The position numbers were made by a program, and so were the translations under genes. From Ganoderma boninense (taxonomy: Eukaryota > Basidiomycota > Agaricomycetes > Polyporales > Polyporaceae): 64,000 nucleotides of DNA. The notes under the pieces are model-generated. The model made no database searches. It had not been told where the DNA came from and saw only the letters and a program-made list of their open reading frames with translations. Location: assembly GCA_002900995.3 (NCBI GenBank), contig CM035311.1, positions 1,364,001 to 1,428,000 on the forward strand, in the 5' to 3' direction. The number at the start of each line of letters is the position of its first letter. The first letter of the stretch is position 1. Of this stretch, positions 21,812 through 36,066 are shown piece after piece.

Positions 21812-22352
21812 CGTCGTGCCCGTGCGGGGGTCCGGGGACCTGGGGCCTGAGAATGTGGCTTCTGAGGCGTGGGCCGACTTCGGGCACGGTTCGGTCGACT
21901 GTCGAGACTCGAAGGCGGGCCCCACCAAGCTTTTCCGGAGAACGAGAGGGGGTGGGTGCGGGGGGGAAGCGGGGAGGAATGAAGGGAGCGATAACGAACG
22001 GAGACGAACTTGGGTCGCGGTGGAAGCGAATCAGTCGCGTTCTGGCACAGCGGCCAGCTCCTATGGCGTCACCAGCCCTTCACGCCCATCGGAAGCATCC
22101 CCACTCGTCCGCCGGAAAACACGAGCTCTCAAGATCTCACCTGTCGAGAAGGTGTCTCTGTCAATAATGACTGCGCAGGCCGCCACACCACATGCACGAT
22201 CACCAGACGAGAAGCGAGAATTCAGTGATATATTACAGAATGGCCACACAACGATCTAGTATTTTGCACAAACTACAAGCCGGAGAACTCAAGACCAACA
22301 TCCTCATAAACGAACATCATGCGCAATAGCGACAGAGACACGACACGCCTGT
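21812..22352. other. intergenic region (DGAT2 promoter / CDC48 3' UTR)
   Basis: No gene seen. A 228-codon plus-strand frame here (21573-22259) overlaps DGAT2 exon 1 and lacks motifs, so I treat it as a shadow. Confidence 0.5.
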
Positions 22353-25177
<2,825 letters not shown>

Positions 25178-25667
25178 GTCGTGGATAGTCGTACAGGGGG
25201 GTTGAAGGAGAGAGTAACAAAGACGAGGCCCAGAGGGAGCTTAAGAAGGAGGAGAGACAAGGACGACGCGCGGCCCTCGCTAATTACTCGACGCGTCAGT
25301 CTTTCGCGCGTGGGAACTTTCGCGTCTTTCCGGACCATTCCAGCACCTTCTCATGCCCATAAACAGCCATCTCCACCACCTCGCGCGCTGTGCACTCAGA
25401 AAGACTCAGAAGCTCATGCTGCGTACGTAGACAGTGCCAGGTTGCTGCGGTAATCTCCAAGGTTGAGCAAGGAATGCACTCAAATACCTTCGCAGACCGG
25501 GGTAGATGTACGATGAAAGATTCAACTTCGAATAGGACTGCGGAGGTATGGCATCGAAATACAAGTACAAGACAGTCCAGTGTTGTCGAACCAGGCATCT
25601 CGCTGGATAAATGGATGCAGTTTGAGAAGACAATAAGGCGGTGTAAACTGGTCGACACTCACGTTAC
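25178..25667. other. intergenic region between CDC48 start and TBCB end
   Basis: About 490 bp containing the CDC48 promoter and TBCB 3' UTR. No gene supported. Confidence 0.5.
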
Positions 25668-26604
25668 TTACATCTCTTCGTCATCCAGACTAATCTCTTC
25701 CACAGGGTAGTCCCCCACCTTCACCCGGTCCGGCTTCACAAATACGCCAAAGTTAGGCCGGCACTCAAAATATTTCTTTCCTGAGACGCTGTTTCATCGA
25801 TGAGGATGATGAGTTGACCTCGACATGACATGGGACAGCTGCTGTCCACTTACGATCCATCGTTCTTCCCGAACGGCTCATCGTACTCCACGCCTACCCA
25901 TATGCCCTTGGCAAAATCGGTAGTTCCAACGTAGCGCACCGTTCCACGCTTCTTAAAGTCTTCCACGGTAGTCTCGATCTCGCATCGCGCGCCGACGGGT
26001 ATATCCACCACCTCTGGCTGTGCGGGCTCTTCCACTGGCTTGTCGGCGAATCGTCCGATTTTGTGCCTTTGCTTGTATGCCAGGACAGAATCTTCGGGCA
26101 GTGAGGACCATCAACATCCCAATAAACGCTGTAAGCAAGCTCACCTTGTCTCTGGGCGTACTCCGCCTCGGTCAACTCGAATTTGTCCACTTGGGAGATA
26201 TCCGTCAGTTGACCTGTGAAGGACGTCGCAGGGTTCAGATCCGTAACCTACGCCGGATGGAAAATGAGCACGTAAAAGATCAAGGGAGCTCGCTCAGTGT
26301 ACAGACCTTCAAGATCTGCCAATCCCGCACTCCATAGAACCCAAGAGGTCGGCTGTCGTCTGAAAGCGCGATGAGAGGTTCAGGCGCATCGTCTGAGGCG
26401 AAGATGGATATGGCCTGGTTTGCTGCTGGAACCCCGGTGATTAATTCGAGCTTGTTCTGAAATCCGGATACCAGTGAGAGGAGATGGGAAGCAGTTCTAT
26501 TGTGGCACACGCACCTTCAGCTGTCCGACCGTCAAACTGAGGTCATATTTTCTCTCCGATCGGGTATCCGGGGAGACAACGAAGACGTTCACTGTACTAG
26601 ACAT
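25668..26604 (-). CDS. TBCB: tubulin-folding cofactor B (TBCB / Alf1 type)
   Basis: Minus strand, several exons. The N-terminal ubiquitin-like domain reads [30 protein letters not shown], then [20 protein letters not shown] and [17 protein letters not shown] middle linker ([13 protein letters not shown]) leads to a C-terminal CAP-Gly domain: [79 protein letters not shown]. The GKNDG loop that binds EEY/F tails is intact. The protein ends SLDDEEM, an acidic tail as in other TBCB proteins. TBCB assists alpha-tubulin folding and, with TBCE, dissociates tubulin dimers. The ATG at 26604 is the first in frame and gives the full ubiquitin-like beta1 strand. Confidence 0.92.
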
Positions 26605-27059
26605 TGGGAGGTCAAGAATGCTGCAATATGCGAAACTCGTGAACGGTATGCCTTGCACTGGTTGAGATGGACGCATGCTCGAGCCTCGCGGTGTGGAATT
26701 GGATCGGAGTTGGTTGCAGAAGCACGAGGTGGCGAAGAAAGTCCTATCGACAGTGTGTATCGAAGCAACAGTGCGCGCAGGGGTATACGTGAACGCAAAA
26801 GACGTTGGTCAATTCGGGTAAGGCAGGTGGTGGATAGAAGGCACGGTGGTGGACTGGTGGTGGTCGGGTTTGGAAATCGGGGCGGTCGGCTGTCGCGACG
26901 GGACGCGCCAGGACGCGCCGCGCCCATGTCGCACAGCTATGTCAGCTCCGGACCATCGCTCTGTCTTGCGAACATGATCAGCAGACAGTAGACCTCCTTG
27001 CTTGTCTCTCATAGAAGAACGCCAGTCTCACGACCCCATAGAGGGGTTGTCCAGAAACC
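26605..27059. promoter_or_regulatory. divergent intergenic region between TBCB and thioesterase gene
   Basis: 455 bp separate two genes transcribed away from each other, so both promoters must lie here. No TATA-like element could be assigned with confidence. Confidence 0.5.
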
Positions 27060-28012
27060 ATGAACTTTAACGGTCTCACGCGTGCGACATCGCGCGCTGT
27101 CCCGGGAAGGACTCGCCACCAAGCTTGGGCACGCATACCTCCGCCAAGGCATGGGCGACGCATTTCGTCCACCATAGAGGTATGTTCTGGAGCTCGAGGT
27201 CCTCGCTTTGATCTGGGCACTCATGCGCCGAGGCGGCCTCTACGAAGGCTCTCCAGGAGAAGTTCCGAGACCCAGCTTCCCCCTACTACATTCCTCCAGG
27301 AACGCAAGGTCCTGAGTCTCCAGACCCACCTGCGGATGAGACGGAACCGTTGTCGCCAGCTGAACAGGGACGCGCAAGGCTATCAGAACTCGGCTTTGAC
27401 CCAGAGAGCTTTTGGGAACAACAAGTGGTGTGGGGAGACCATGACTCATTCCAGTACGTGCAATATACTTCTGACTTACCGCGTACACGCACCGTCTAAA
27501 CCGTCCGCGCTTCCTGTAAAGACATGTGAACAACGTTCGCTATGGTATGCACCCTCCCGTTTCAGAGGGCTCATTCGTTCGTTGACTCCGAGCTCACCTC
27601 CGCCCCGCTACTTCCAGTGCGCTTCCTCGAGTCTGGCCGCATGCACTGGATGCAAGCTCTCGGACGTGAGCTCGGTGGTCCTAAGAGGGCTGAACAACTC
27701 ATTCACGGCGAAGGCATCTCCCTCATCCTCAAGTCGCTGTCGATCGACTACAAGGCTCCCGTCACGTTCCCCGATACCCTTCTCGTCGCGCACAAGCCGC
27801 ACCCTGGCCCGAATAATGGTCGGGGGAAGACGTCTTTCTCCGTGGCTGGTGCGATATGGTCCTACGCACAGCGGCGCATTGTGACGGAGAGCGACTCTGT
27901 GCTGGTGTGGTACGACTACGACAAGCTTTCGAAGTGCGACCCTGGCGAGGCAGCTAAGGCGGCGATTCGGAGGAGGATGAACTTACGAAGCGAGGAGGCT
28001 GGGCGGTCATAA
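27060..28012 (+). CDS. hotdog-fold thioesterase-like protein, probably mitochondrial
   Basis: Four exons: 27060-27179, 27233-27453, 27522-27544 (23 nt) and 27618-28012 (759 nt, 252 aa; phases agree). The N-terminus MNFNGLTRATSRAVPGRTRH is basic, Ser/Thr/Arg-rich and lacks acidic residues for about 38 positions, as in mitochondrial presequences. The hotdog core has the typical WGDHDSFQHVNNVRYVRFLE (Asp and His-x-x-Asn-Asn motif of 4-hydroxybenzoyl-CoA-type thioesterases). SGRMHWMQALGRELGG and LILKSLSIDYKAPVTFPDTL follow, and the final strands IWSYAQRRIVTESDSVLVWY. The tiny third exon encodes precisely the HVNNVRY motif. The substrate is unknown; acyl-CoA or acyl-ACP is inferred from the family. 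It shares a divergent promoter with TBCB. Confidence 0.85.
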
Positions 28013-28599
28013 TGATCGTGGCGTGTCTCCTATGGGCCCACGATGATCAAGTGAGTGTGTATGCCTTTTGAGCTCCTTCAATGACCGGGCTCAAGGTATG
28101 ATATTGGGATTCTGAGATACACGTCCAGTTTTAGACATATGCCACTGGTAAGCGTCGAACACGGCTGTTTGGAAGCTGGACTTTCGATCTGGAATCAAGA
28201 CCTTTCATCGTCCTCCGCCCCCTTCTCTTCCAACTTGAAGAATCTTCTCGACCTGATCCACCCACACCTTCATATCTGCATTCCATCCTGAAGTTACCCT
28301 CGCACGCATTACCTGTTTGCTCTTGACCACGCTCCGCCTCAACCGGCGTCGTGCTAGTGCTGGGCCAATCTACGTCTTTGACCTGGCGCCATGTGTAGCT
28401 CCGTCATCCACGCTTGCCAACTTGAAGAGCGACAGCTTCGAAGCGGTCACGCCTGCTCAAGTGTCTGGACAAAGCTAGAGGCGAGGTCATCTCCATTTAA
28501 ATCTCCGACGGAACCACCGACGGAACCACAAGTACACACACATATCTACACGTATCTGAGCCACCCAGGCTTTCGACAAAGCTCATCTAAGGCGTAGAA
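28013..28599. other. intergenic region between convergent genes
   Basis: No supportable gene. Expected to hold the 3' UTR of the thioesterase gene. Confidence 0.5.
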
Positions 28600-30100
28600 C
28601 TACCGCACATCTGTGAACATCTTGCTAACAATGTGACTCTCCGCCCCGCGGACCCTCGCGCCGATCCAGTCGTCCGCCGACTGCCTCTCGCATCCCGCCT
28701 CCTTACAAGTCACCGCTTGCGAGTCTGACACAGGTCCTGATGCTGAAGCCCCCTTTTTGAGTTGTGCCTGTCGCGTCGCGCCTGGCGGCGTTTCACCGCG
28801 CTTGCGCGCCCGCGGGCTCTGGATCGAAACCAGCGCGTCCTGAAGCATGGGGATGGCTTCCGCGAGGCGCGACACGAACGCCTGCACGTCCAGCTCGCCC
28901 AGGCAGTGCTGCCCGACGTGGCTTTGCGGTGTCGGCGCGGATTCGGGAACAGGAGCTGGAAGGGCGCGGCTGGGGTCGGGAGGGGGTAACCTCGCCGCAC
29001 TTGCAGCCTTATCTGGCTTCGCGAGACCGAGGTCCTTCAGCTCGATGACAAGGTGAGTTAGATTCAGAAGCGAAATCGCGGCCGCGATGTCCTCCTGGAC
29101 GGAAGTCACCACGGTCAGGACCACACCCTCGCTCATCACTCCTCGTACGCCCCAAACGACGCACGACTCGAACTCACCAATGCCCGTCCCACATCCAGGT
29201 CGCCGTCTTTCGCGTCCAATTCGATCGACAACGCCAGGCGCCTCAGGTGGGACCCGCCTTCCGTGTCGAGCGCGCTGAAGAGGTCAGAGTCGAGGACATC
29301 GGTGAGCGAGCACCTCGAAAATGTGATAGACAGCTCCCTCGGGCGCGCATATGCAAGCACATCGGTGAGCGCAAGCGGTGGTCGTTCGGCGGGGGTGTCG
29401 TCGAGGATAAGGCGCGGTATGGGACAGGAGAGACCCAGGCACCAGAGATCGACGAGGCGTCCTACGTAGTCGCAGAGTTGGTTCCACGAGGGAGATGAAA
29501 ACACGAGGATCCATGGCAGAAATTTCGGAGGCACCCGCCGCTCTCTGAGAGGAGTCACTTTGACTATTTATGAAGTGGATGTGGCTGAAGATCTGTGAGC
29601 ACTAGGAGCACAGATCTGCGTACTCCAAGCTCTCTCGGCTCCGAGGACTCCTTCGCAGGATCGACCCGCATCGGAGTAGCTTGAACCCCGGAGTTCACAG
29701 ATGAAGCGAAGGTCCTCGCGATCGACGTGCGCATCAAAGGAGACGACGTCTGAGCAGCTGCGCAGATATCAATGTTTGGCACGGGCTGAAGTAGTGAAGG
29801 ATAGTCAGCTATTTAAAACAGTCAGGTACATTTGTGACATACCTTCCAAAATGCTCCGCGAGCCGATTTTTGGAACAAGTATGTTGCCCCTGGGATACTA
29901 AGAGGTCCACGGCCATCTTCACCTCAAACGTCACTGAGAGCTGAGGCGAGTGGACATTGAAAAGCAGCGTCACGTCAGTACAGGCGCTGAGGCGCGGATA
30001 GCGAGAGACGACAGCGTCAGGATCAGCGGTGTGAAGCAGGCACGAGGAAAGACAAGCCACAGCTCAAGACACTTCACGCCGTTGACAGTATCGTCTCCTT
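28600..30100 (-). pseudogene. F-box/LRR-like gene, apparently disrupted or with unresolved splicing
   Basis: Three coding-looking blocks lie on the minus strand. 30060-29900: TADPDAVVSRYPRLSACTDV then TLLFNVHSPQLSVTFEVKM. 29558-29136: WNQLCDYVGRLVDLWCLGL, LALTDVLAYARPRELSITFS, SHLRRLALSIELDAKDGDLD. 29110-28600: EDIAAAISLLNLTHLVIELK, VSRLAEAIPMLQDALVSIQS, IGARVRGAESHIVSKM. The Leu-rich segments and the last block resemble the C-terminal region of mushroom F-box/LRR proteins, though no F-box is visible. The second and third blocks are in different frames and I could not join them with a phase-consistent intron; 29560-29800 also resists splicing. Either the gene carries a frameshift or has introns I missed. 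I list it as a probable pseudogene. Confidence 0.4.
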
Positions 30101-30990
30101 GATGGACCGGAGAAGCGAATGCAGAAGAAGATCCCCGGGTCCGACTCAAGAGTGCTTTCAACTCGAAGGGCGAAGGAGAGGGACCGGAGGGACGCCACCC
30201 TGGGCTGGAGGTCGAGCAGGTGTTTTTGTAACGCATAGGATAAAGGTTGTATGGCAACGTGGAGAGCAAAAGAAGTTGCCCGTTGAGAAAGAATCCATCG
30301 AGCTGGAGAGGACCTTCACAATCGTCTCCAGAACGCCGCCTGCGTCAAGTCAGAGTGACAAGGGGGTGTTTCGAAAGACGTTTCTGGCATGACAAGTATA
30401 GGATGGGTGGTCACCGGTCACCAGTCATAATCGAGGTAGCGACCTAGAGGAACCAGCCGAGGAAAGGGAAAAGGAGAGGACCGCAAATCAGACTCGACTT
30501 AGAGAGAGACAGTGATCCACATCGATCCCTTGCCGGGCGTTGCCGACAGCTGCCTTGCGACAGCTTGCGACTGACTCCGAGTCAGGCTCCTCGACTACAT
30601 CTTTTATTGACGATACCGACACCCTCGCGGGCTGGACATTTTATGGGAAAGCGAGCTTCCAAAGTATCGGACCACATTCAGGTGTGATACTCAAGGCTTC
30701 TATTGCATCCTTAGATCGTGAACGTGTGCCTGGCGCAGATGATGCTTGGGCTTACAGGCTTGCGGCCTGCAGACAATGGCTATGAGTCGAATACTACGTT
30801 ATCTGCTGTGCGACAGTGCTGTACTCGTATTTTGTTGACCGTTGATGACAACATGCGTCTCAGTCTATGGGTATAATCCCGCTCGAAACTCAGCATCCAA
30901 AGAGTGGAAAAATATATCGCCTGCCCTTGTCCCGATCCAACCACAGCGCAACCTGGGCTGTCTCGAACACTCCCGCCCAAAGGTGAGAGC
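30101..30990. other. intergenic region
   Basis: Lies between the F-box/LRR-like remnant and the 3' end of the first lipase. Missing 5' exons of the remnant may extend into 30100-30300. Otherwise nothing supportable. Confidence 0.4.
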
Positions 30991-32153
30991 CTAGCACCCC
31001 ATCGTGACGCCATTGTATGGCCCATCGTGGTCGCTCTCGTGACCCTCAAACACGTTCCACACATCCCCGACCGTGCATCGAGAGTCCGTATTGTCCTGTC
31101 CGGGGCATGCCATCCACTCGCTCGAGTCCTGGATATGGATCTCGCCCGACGGGTGGTGGAAACCGAGGAAGCGCCCTGGCACGATGGGGATCCAGTCCTC
31201 CTTGTTGCTGATGTGTGTGACGGACGTGATGGAGTCGTGGGCGTCGACATAGTCTGCGAACGCCTGGTTGCCGACACGCGGGAGGCCGAAGCCGACGTAG
31301 GTGACCTGCGCCTCGGGAATGTGCAGCGGGATGTAGATCGAGTGCAGGAGCGAGATCGCAGCGCCTGTGCGAAAGCAACCGTGTTTCAGTGGACGGTTCC
31401 GGATCCGAGTAGGACAGCCTCGAGAAGACACAGAAGCACATACCGAGTGAATGGCCGGTCAGAAGAACCTTCGAGGTGTTGTACTGGCTGAGACCTTGTC
31501 GCACCGCCGCGAGGATGTCAGCCGCAGACCTATGTCGGAGATCAGTGTTTCTAGCCTACAAGGGATCAGTCCTGATAGGGGAGTCCTTACCTCGAGTGCG
31601 CGTCGGCGAAGCCCTGGTGGGCCTTGATAGAAGGATCGAGCCCAGGGAACAGCGTCGAGTCCAAGTTCACGAGTTCAATGTCACCGTCAATGAGAAGGGG
31701 GACTCTGGCAGGACGTCATCATTATCAACTTATACATCTGCTCGATCGACAAATAACCCACATTGCGGATGGCTTCGTGCCCTGTACTGAGGCGATGACG
31801 CTGTCCAGAACCGGGTCGTATCCGACGAACCCTGTGCACGATATGTCAGCACTCTTCCACTTACGGAGAGCTCACGAGTACTCACAATATTGAACGGTGA
31901 AACTATTCCCGCCTGCAGCGATGGGGTGGAAAGATGGATTCGCCCGACAGTCCGTGCAATCCCATGCGAGTGTGGAACTGGGCGCGCAGTAACTCGCACT
32001 CGCGTAATGTGCTACGGGGGTGAGCGAGTCCATTTGCGATTGCGATACCCGCGTAACTGAGAGGCGCTTCATGCGCTGATGGCGAGTCGCTAAGGCTTGA
32101 CTGGCAGCAAGCAGTGAGGTGGCAATGCGCAGCCAGGAGTGGAGGCCAGTCAT
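30991..32153 (-). CDS. secreted class 3 lipase, paralogue 1
   Basis: Minus strand, five exons. Start MTGLHSWLRIATSLLAASQA is a signal peptide. Then LTPVAHYASASYCAPSSTLA, DCTDCRANPSF (conserved cysteines), GFVGYDPVLDSVIASVQGTK, the block IVPLLIDGDIELVNLDS, and SAADILAAVRQGLSQYNTSK leading to the nucleophile elbow TGHSLG. An intron splits the final Gly codon of GHSLG. After it: AAISLLHSIYIPLHIPEAQ, YVGFGLPRVGNQAFADYVDA, EDWIPIVPGRFLGFHHPSGE and the C-terminal HESDHDGPYNGVTMGC carrying the likely catalytic His. The Asp of the triad should lie in the VTHISNKEDWIPIVP segment. All inspected splice junctions keep phase, so the gene looks intact. Fungal lipase_3 enzymes hydrolyse acylglycerols outside the cell. 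The closest relative is the plus-strand gene at 53237-54400. Confidence 0.9.
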
Positions 32154-33973
32154 GAGTCAAATTAAGGAAGGAGAAGGAGAGGCTGCAAAAAACACAGGGC
32201 ACGAAGTGTACGACGCTGACGATGGTCAAAGAGACTGGCTCTAAATGCGATGGAAAATTGCCATGTCTGTTATAGGGTGCACGAGCACTAGCCAAGGATA
32301 TCTGGAGATGTGTTCGCTCACTATCTTCGTATCGCAGGGACAGATTGGCTACGAGGCCCTGCACATCGTTCCAGCGTTGGCCACCGGAACCAGTCAACAT
32401 GATGACAGTGGGTGGTAAGGAAGTCGGTGGAAGGGCACAGGCTCCACATGGCAGTGAAATGGATACCCTGATCGCAACTGACAGTTGTGGAAGTCCGCGG
32501 TCCACACCGAAACGCGTCCCGAGTCGACGGGGAATGCATGCGGGGTTTTTAACTGCAGGCATTGTCCAGGTATCGAGATACTCTAAAGCAATACAGTTTG
32601 TCAGAATCATTGTCTCTCACGACGAAAACGAGATAGCCTACTGCCACACTGAAAAGAAAGACATGGTGGTACCGTGGACGCTAAGAAGCCATGTTGTGCG
32701 GATATCCGGATATCCGCACAACAGCGACCCGGATCTGATTAGCAGAATCACCGGCGAGCGCTGAGTGCATACACTGTTGAATGGGAGAACAAACAGTGGT
32801 TTTCGACAACACCCTGCGGCGCTGTGTACGCCTTGTTTACATGAAGACTCGCGCGCACTCAGAGACGCACGGTGGCGAAGGAGATGGCTGAAAATTGCAT
32901 GCTGGATGAGGGGTTACGCAGATGTACGCAAATCAAATCAATAACTGTTCATCGAGCAGCTTTGTCGCGTGGGAGGGAGACAGCGAGATCTGGAACAACT
33001 TGAGAACCGCAAAGGGTTCGCTCTTTAACAAACAGATGACGATGGCCAACTTGTCAGATGGGCGGACACATTGCGACGGACCAGTATAAACATGCTTACC
33101 GGCCAACTCGATCAATATTCATATCACTTGAATAGCCTCAACGATGTCTGTGAGATGGCATATAAATGAGCATGAATAGGACAATGGCAGAGCTTCCAAT
33201 CGCAGGAGTGGTCGTCCAGAGACAAGGAGAGCGGCTGCGTCGTACATGACTTGACAGCTGGAGTTACGTAACGCGGCCGGGTTCTTTCGTTGCCGGAGCA
33301 CAAGCTTGGGCCCTGGCCCGACTCGGATGATAGGTCTGGCTGATCCGAGTCGTTCGGTCTGTGCGGTCTTCAGCTTGGTCTCAACTTTTGGCCTCTGACT
33401 CTGAGCTCCATCACCGTCTCCCCATGTCCAAATTTTCCAATATAAGTGAGGTGATCCGTCCTGAGGCGGGTTGAAAGTTCCGCGAAGTGTTTCTCTGGGG
33501 GAATTCACTGGATGCATCCAACGGTCCATGGGCACCAGTATTTTGTCAGTTGCACATGTGCCCATCGATGAAGCGAGATATCCATGGCTTACTAATCGCT
33601 TGAATCGACCGTACCAAACCACTCGTTATATCCACTGCCACTTGCATCCGTTACGTCGACCACAGCGCACCCGTTACATCAGCCGTAACGCACCCGCGAT
33701 ACCGATAGCAGTGCATCCGCCATCCCCCGCCATCCCACACACCGGTCCTCGCTCGAATGGCGTGAGGGGCCATACCAAAGAGCGACGGTCTCGGGATTCG
33801 GGATATCCGGGGCTGAATCAGCTAGCGACCCGGAAATCCCACCGCCTGCTCCTTTCTGTGTCCCTAATATATATAGTGGAACATGGCGGGTGTAAGACGA
33901 CCGCACGTCCCACTCCATCTGTTTCAATATCTCCTACACCCATCCTACGGCTTTCTGCATTTCGTGACTTGCA
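32154..33973. other. gene-poor stretch between lipase 1 and the MDR reductase
   Basis: 1.8 kb bounded by two divergent starts. Open frames of up to about 235 codons on either strand show no motif. It contains the lipase 1 promoter/5' UTR (partly similar to that of lipase 2) and a 32-bp perfect palindrome. Imperfect copies of a GCACCCG/GTAACGCACC-type motif recur around 33660-33720. Confidence 0.45.
32692..32723. repeat. 32-bp perfect palindrome
   Basis: TGTTGTGCGGATATCC followed directly by GGATATCCGCACAACA: 16-bp arms, no spacer, no mismatch. It contains two GATATC palindromes flanking the centre. It lies in non-coding sequence upstream of lipase 1. Confidence 0.85.
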
Positions 33974-35660
33974 ATGGCTCCTGTAAAAAACGGCCGCTAC
34001 CTGTTCAACGAGGTTCCCTCAGGTGCGTTAGGCAACCATGCGCTCCACTCGCCTCGGGCATCGTCTTTCTAGTGTTGCTCATGCCGATATTGCGTCATAG
34101 GCTACCCCATCCCCGGACAGACGACCGTCTACGATGAGTCCGAGACCATCGATCTTGACACGGTCCCGCTCAATGGTGGCGCGCTCGTGAAGATCCTGGT
34201 GGTCTCCATCGATCCGTATTTGCGGGGCAGGATGCGGCGGCCGGAGGCCAAGAGCTACAACGTCAGTTGGTTCCATCTTCCGCCGGGCGACTTTTGACTT
34301 TTTGGAGCTCACCGGTGGTCCTTCTGGATATAGGAGCCGTTCAAGATCGGCGAACCGTAAGTCCCTCGCGTAGCATCCATCACAAGTCCCTTTACGAGCG
34401 CGATGTTAACATCGACGATGCCAGTCTTGTGAACTGGGGTGTCGGCCTCGTTCTCCGTTCCGACTCTCCAACCGTGAAGGCGGGTGACCATGTCTACGGA
34501 TACTTCAGTACGTTCCGGACCTTTTCGTAATACACCTCTGCTTACCTCGAACCTTTAGAGTTCCAGCATTACGAGATCATCGACCCGACAAAGTGTCGCG
34601 TGCTCGAGAACAAGGAGGGTCTTCCTTGGTCCGCATACGTCGGTGTCGCCGGCATGCCTGGTAAGTCCGGATAGCCGTCTGCTACAGAGGGGTTCTCGTA
34701 GGCTGAGGACTTGTGCAGGCCAGACCGCGTACCACGCCTGGAAAGAGTTTGCAGAAGCCAAAAAGGTGTGCTGTCGATCGCCAGTGTAATGTATCTTCAC
34801 AAGTTCCACTGACGTCATGCTGCGCTGTGTGACCAGGGAGACACCGTATTCGTCTCTTCCGGTGCCGGTACGCCTTCTCTCGTAGATCGACGTCTTCGTC
34901 CTAACCTTACTCATGGCGCGCGTCGCCAGGCGTTGTCGGAGCGTAAGTGACGTTACCCGCCTTCAACAAACTCGTCTAGTCTGACCCGAGAGCAGCACCG
35001 TCGTGCAGCTCGCCAAGGCCGACGGCCTCAAGGTGATCGCGTCCGCAGGCTCAGACGAGAAGGTGGAGTTCATGAAGTCGATCGGCGTCGACGTCCCGTT
35101 CAACTACAAGACGACCAAAACCGCAGACGTCCTCGAGAAGGAGGGCCCGATCAACGTGTGCGTCTGAGAACATGGCCGATTCAACATAAGTGCTGGTAGC
35201 GGGCTGACTTGCTCCTCCAAATAGGTACTGGGACAATGTCGGTGGCGAGTCGCTCGAGGCCGCGATCGAGTACGCTGCCAAGGGCGCGCGTTTCATCGTG
35301 AGTTCAGTCCCTGACTCCCTGATCGGATTGCAGCACCCTGCGCGACCTGACCTCTCCTCACTCTGCCAGGAATGCGGGATGATCTCGGGCTACAACACGT
35401 CGGAGGTGTACCCGGTGAAGAACCTGATGAAGATTGTCTCGAAGCAGCTGCACATCCACGGCTTCATCGTCACGGACCTCATGTCCAAGTACAACCCCGA
35501 GTTCTACAGCTCGTTCGTCGGCCGCATTGGCCGCGGCGAGATCGCGTACAAGGAGCACCTGCTTGTTGGTCTCGAGCGCGCGGGCGAGGGCATCCTCGAC
35601 GTGCAGAAAGGGCGCAACTTTGGCAAATGCGTGATCGTGGTCGGCGAGGACAAGGCGTGA
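33974..35660 (+). CDS. NADP-dependent MDR-family oxidoreductase (alkenal/prostaglandin-reductase type)
   Basis: About nine exons. The N-terminus MAPVKNGRYLFNEVPS joins GYPIPGQTTVYDESETIDLD, then GGALVKILVVSIDPYLRGRM. This is the zinc-free medium-chain reductase pattern (S-x-DPYxRGRM), with no zinc-ligand Cys/His set. Next come NWGVGLVLRSDSPTVKAGDH, YGYF, HYEIIDPTKCRVLENKEGL, WSAYVGVAGMPGQTAYHAW, then the nucleotide-binding fold DTVFVSSGAG-VVGA-TVVQLAKADGLKVIASAG. YWDNVGGESLEAAIEYAAKG and CGMISGYNTSEVYPVKNL follow, and ERAGEGILDVQKGRNFGKCV near the end. The family reduces the C=C bond of enones and alkenals with NADPH. Likely cytosolic, with a detoxification role inferred. It is convergent with lanosterol synthase, 406 bp away. 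Confidence 0.88.
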
Positions 35661-36066
35661 GCGCCGCTGAGGCGATGTCTTATGATGTGATACGCTGCTG
35701 GTTGTGGTTGACTACCAGAGCTGCCTGTACAATCATCGCTATGTATCTGGATATCTAAAGCAAAGAAGTTGACGGCGACCGACTGCCGGGGCCATGGGTA
35801 GGCATACAGTTGAAGCGTCCATAGTTCCTCCTGCCCTCGGATTCGGAAGACATCCGCCTCCACTGCCGTCCTCGCCGCTGTCCGACTTAGTCGACCCGCT
35901 GTATCCTGGCCACAGGACGACGACAAGCTTAACAGTAAACGTGACCGCTGGTATGATTTTTCACCGCAGGGGGGTTAGTAGGTCTGCGACAGGAGGAGGG
36001 GACAGGTCCGGGTATATAGTCCACAAAGAAGTCCGAGAGTTGACGTCCGCCGGCCATGGCAGGAAT
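35661..36066. other. convergent intergenic region
   Basis: 3' UTRs of the MDR reductase (plus) and lanosterol synthase (minus). No gene. Confidence 0.5.

Noticed and set aside
21573..22259. 228-codon plus-strand frame between DGAT2 and CDC48
   Set aside because: It overlaps DGAT2 exon 1 and its pyrimidine-rich first intron in antisense, and shows no domain.
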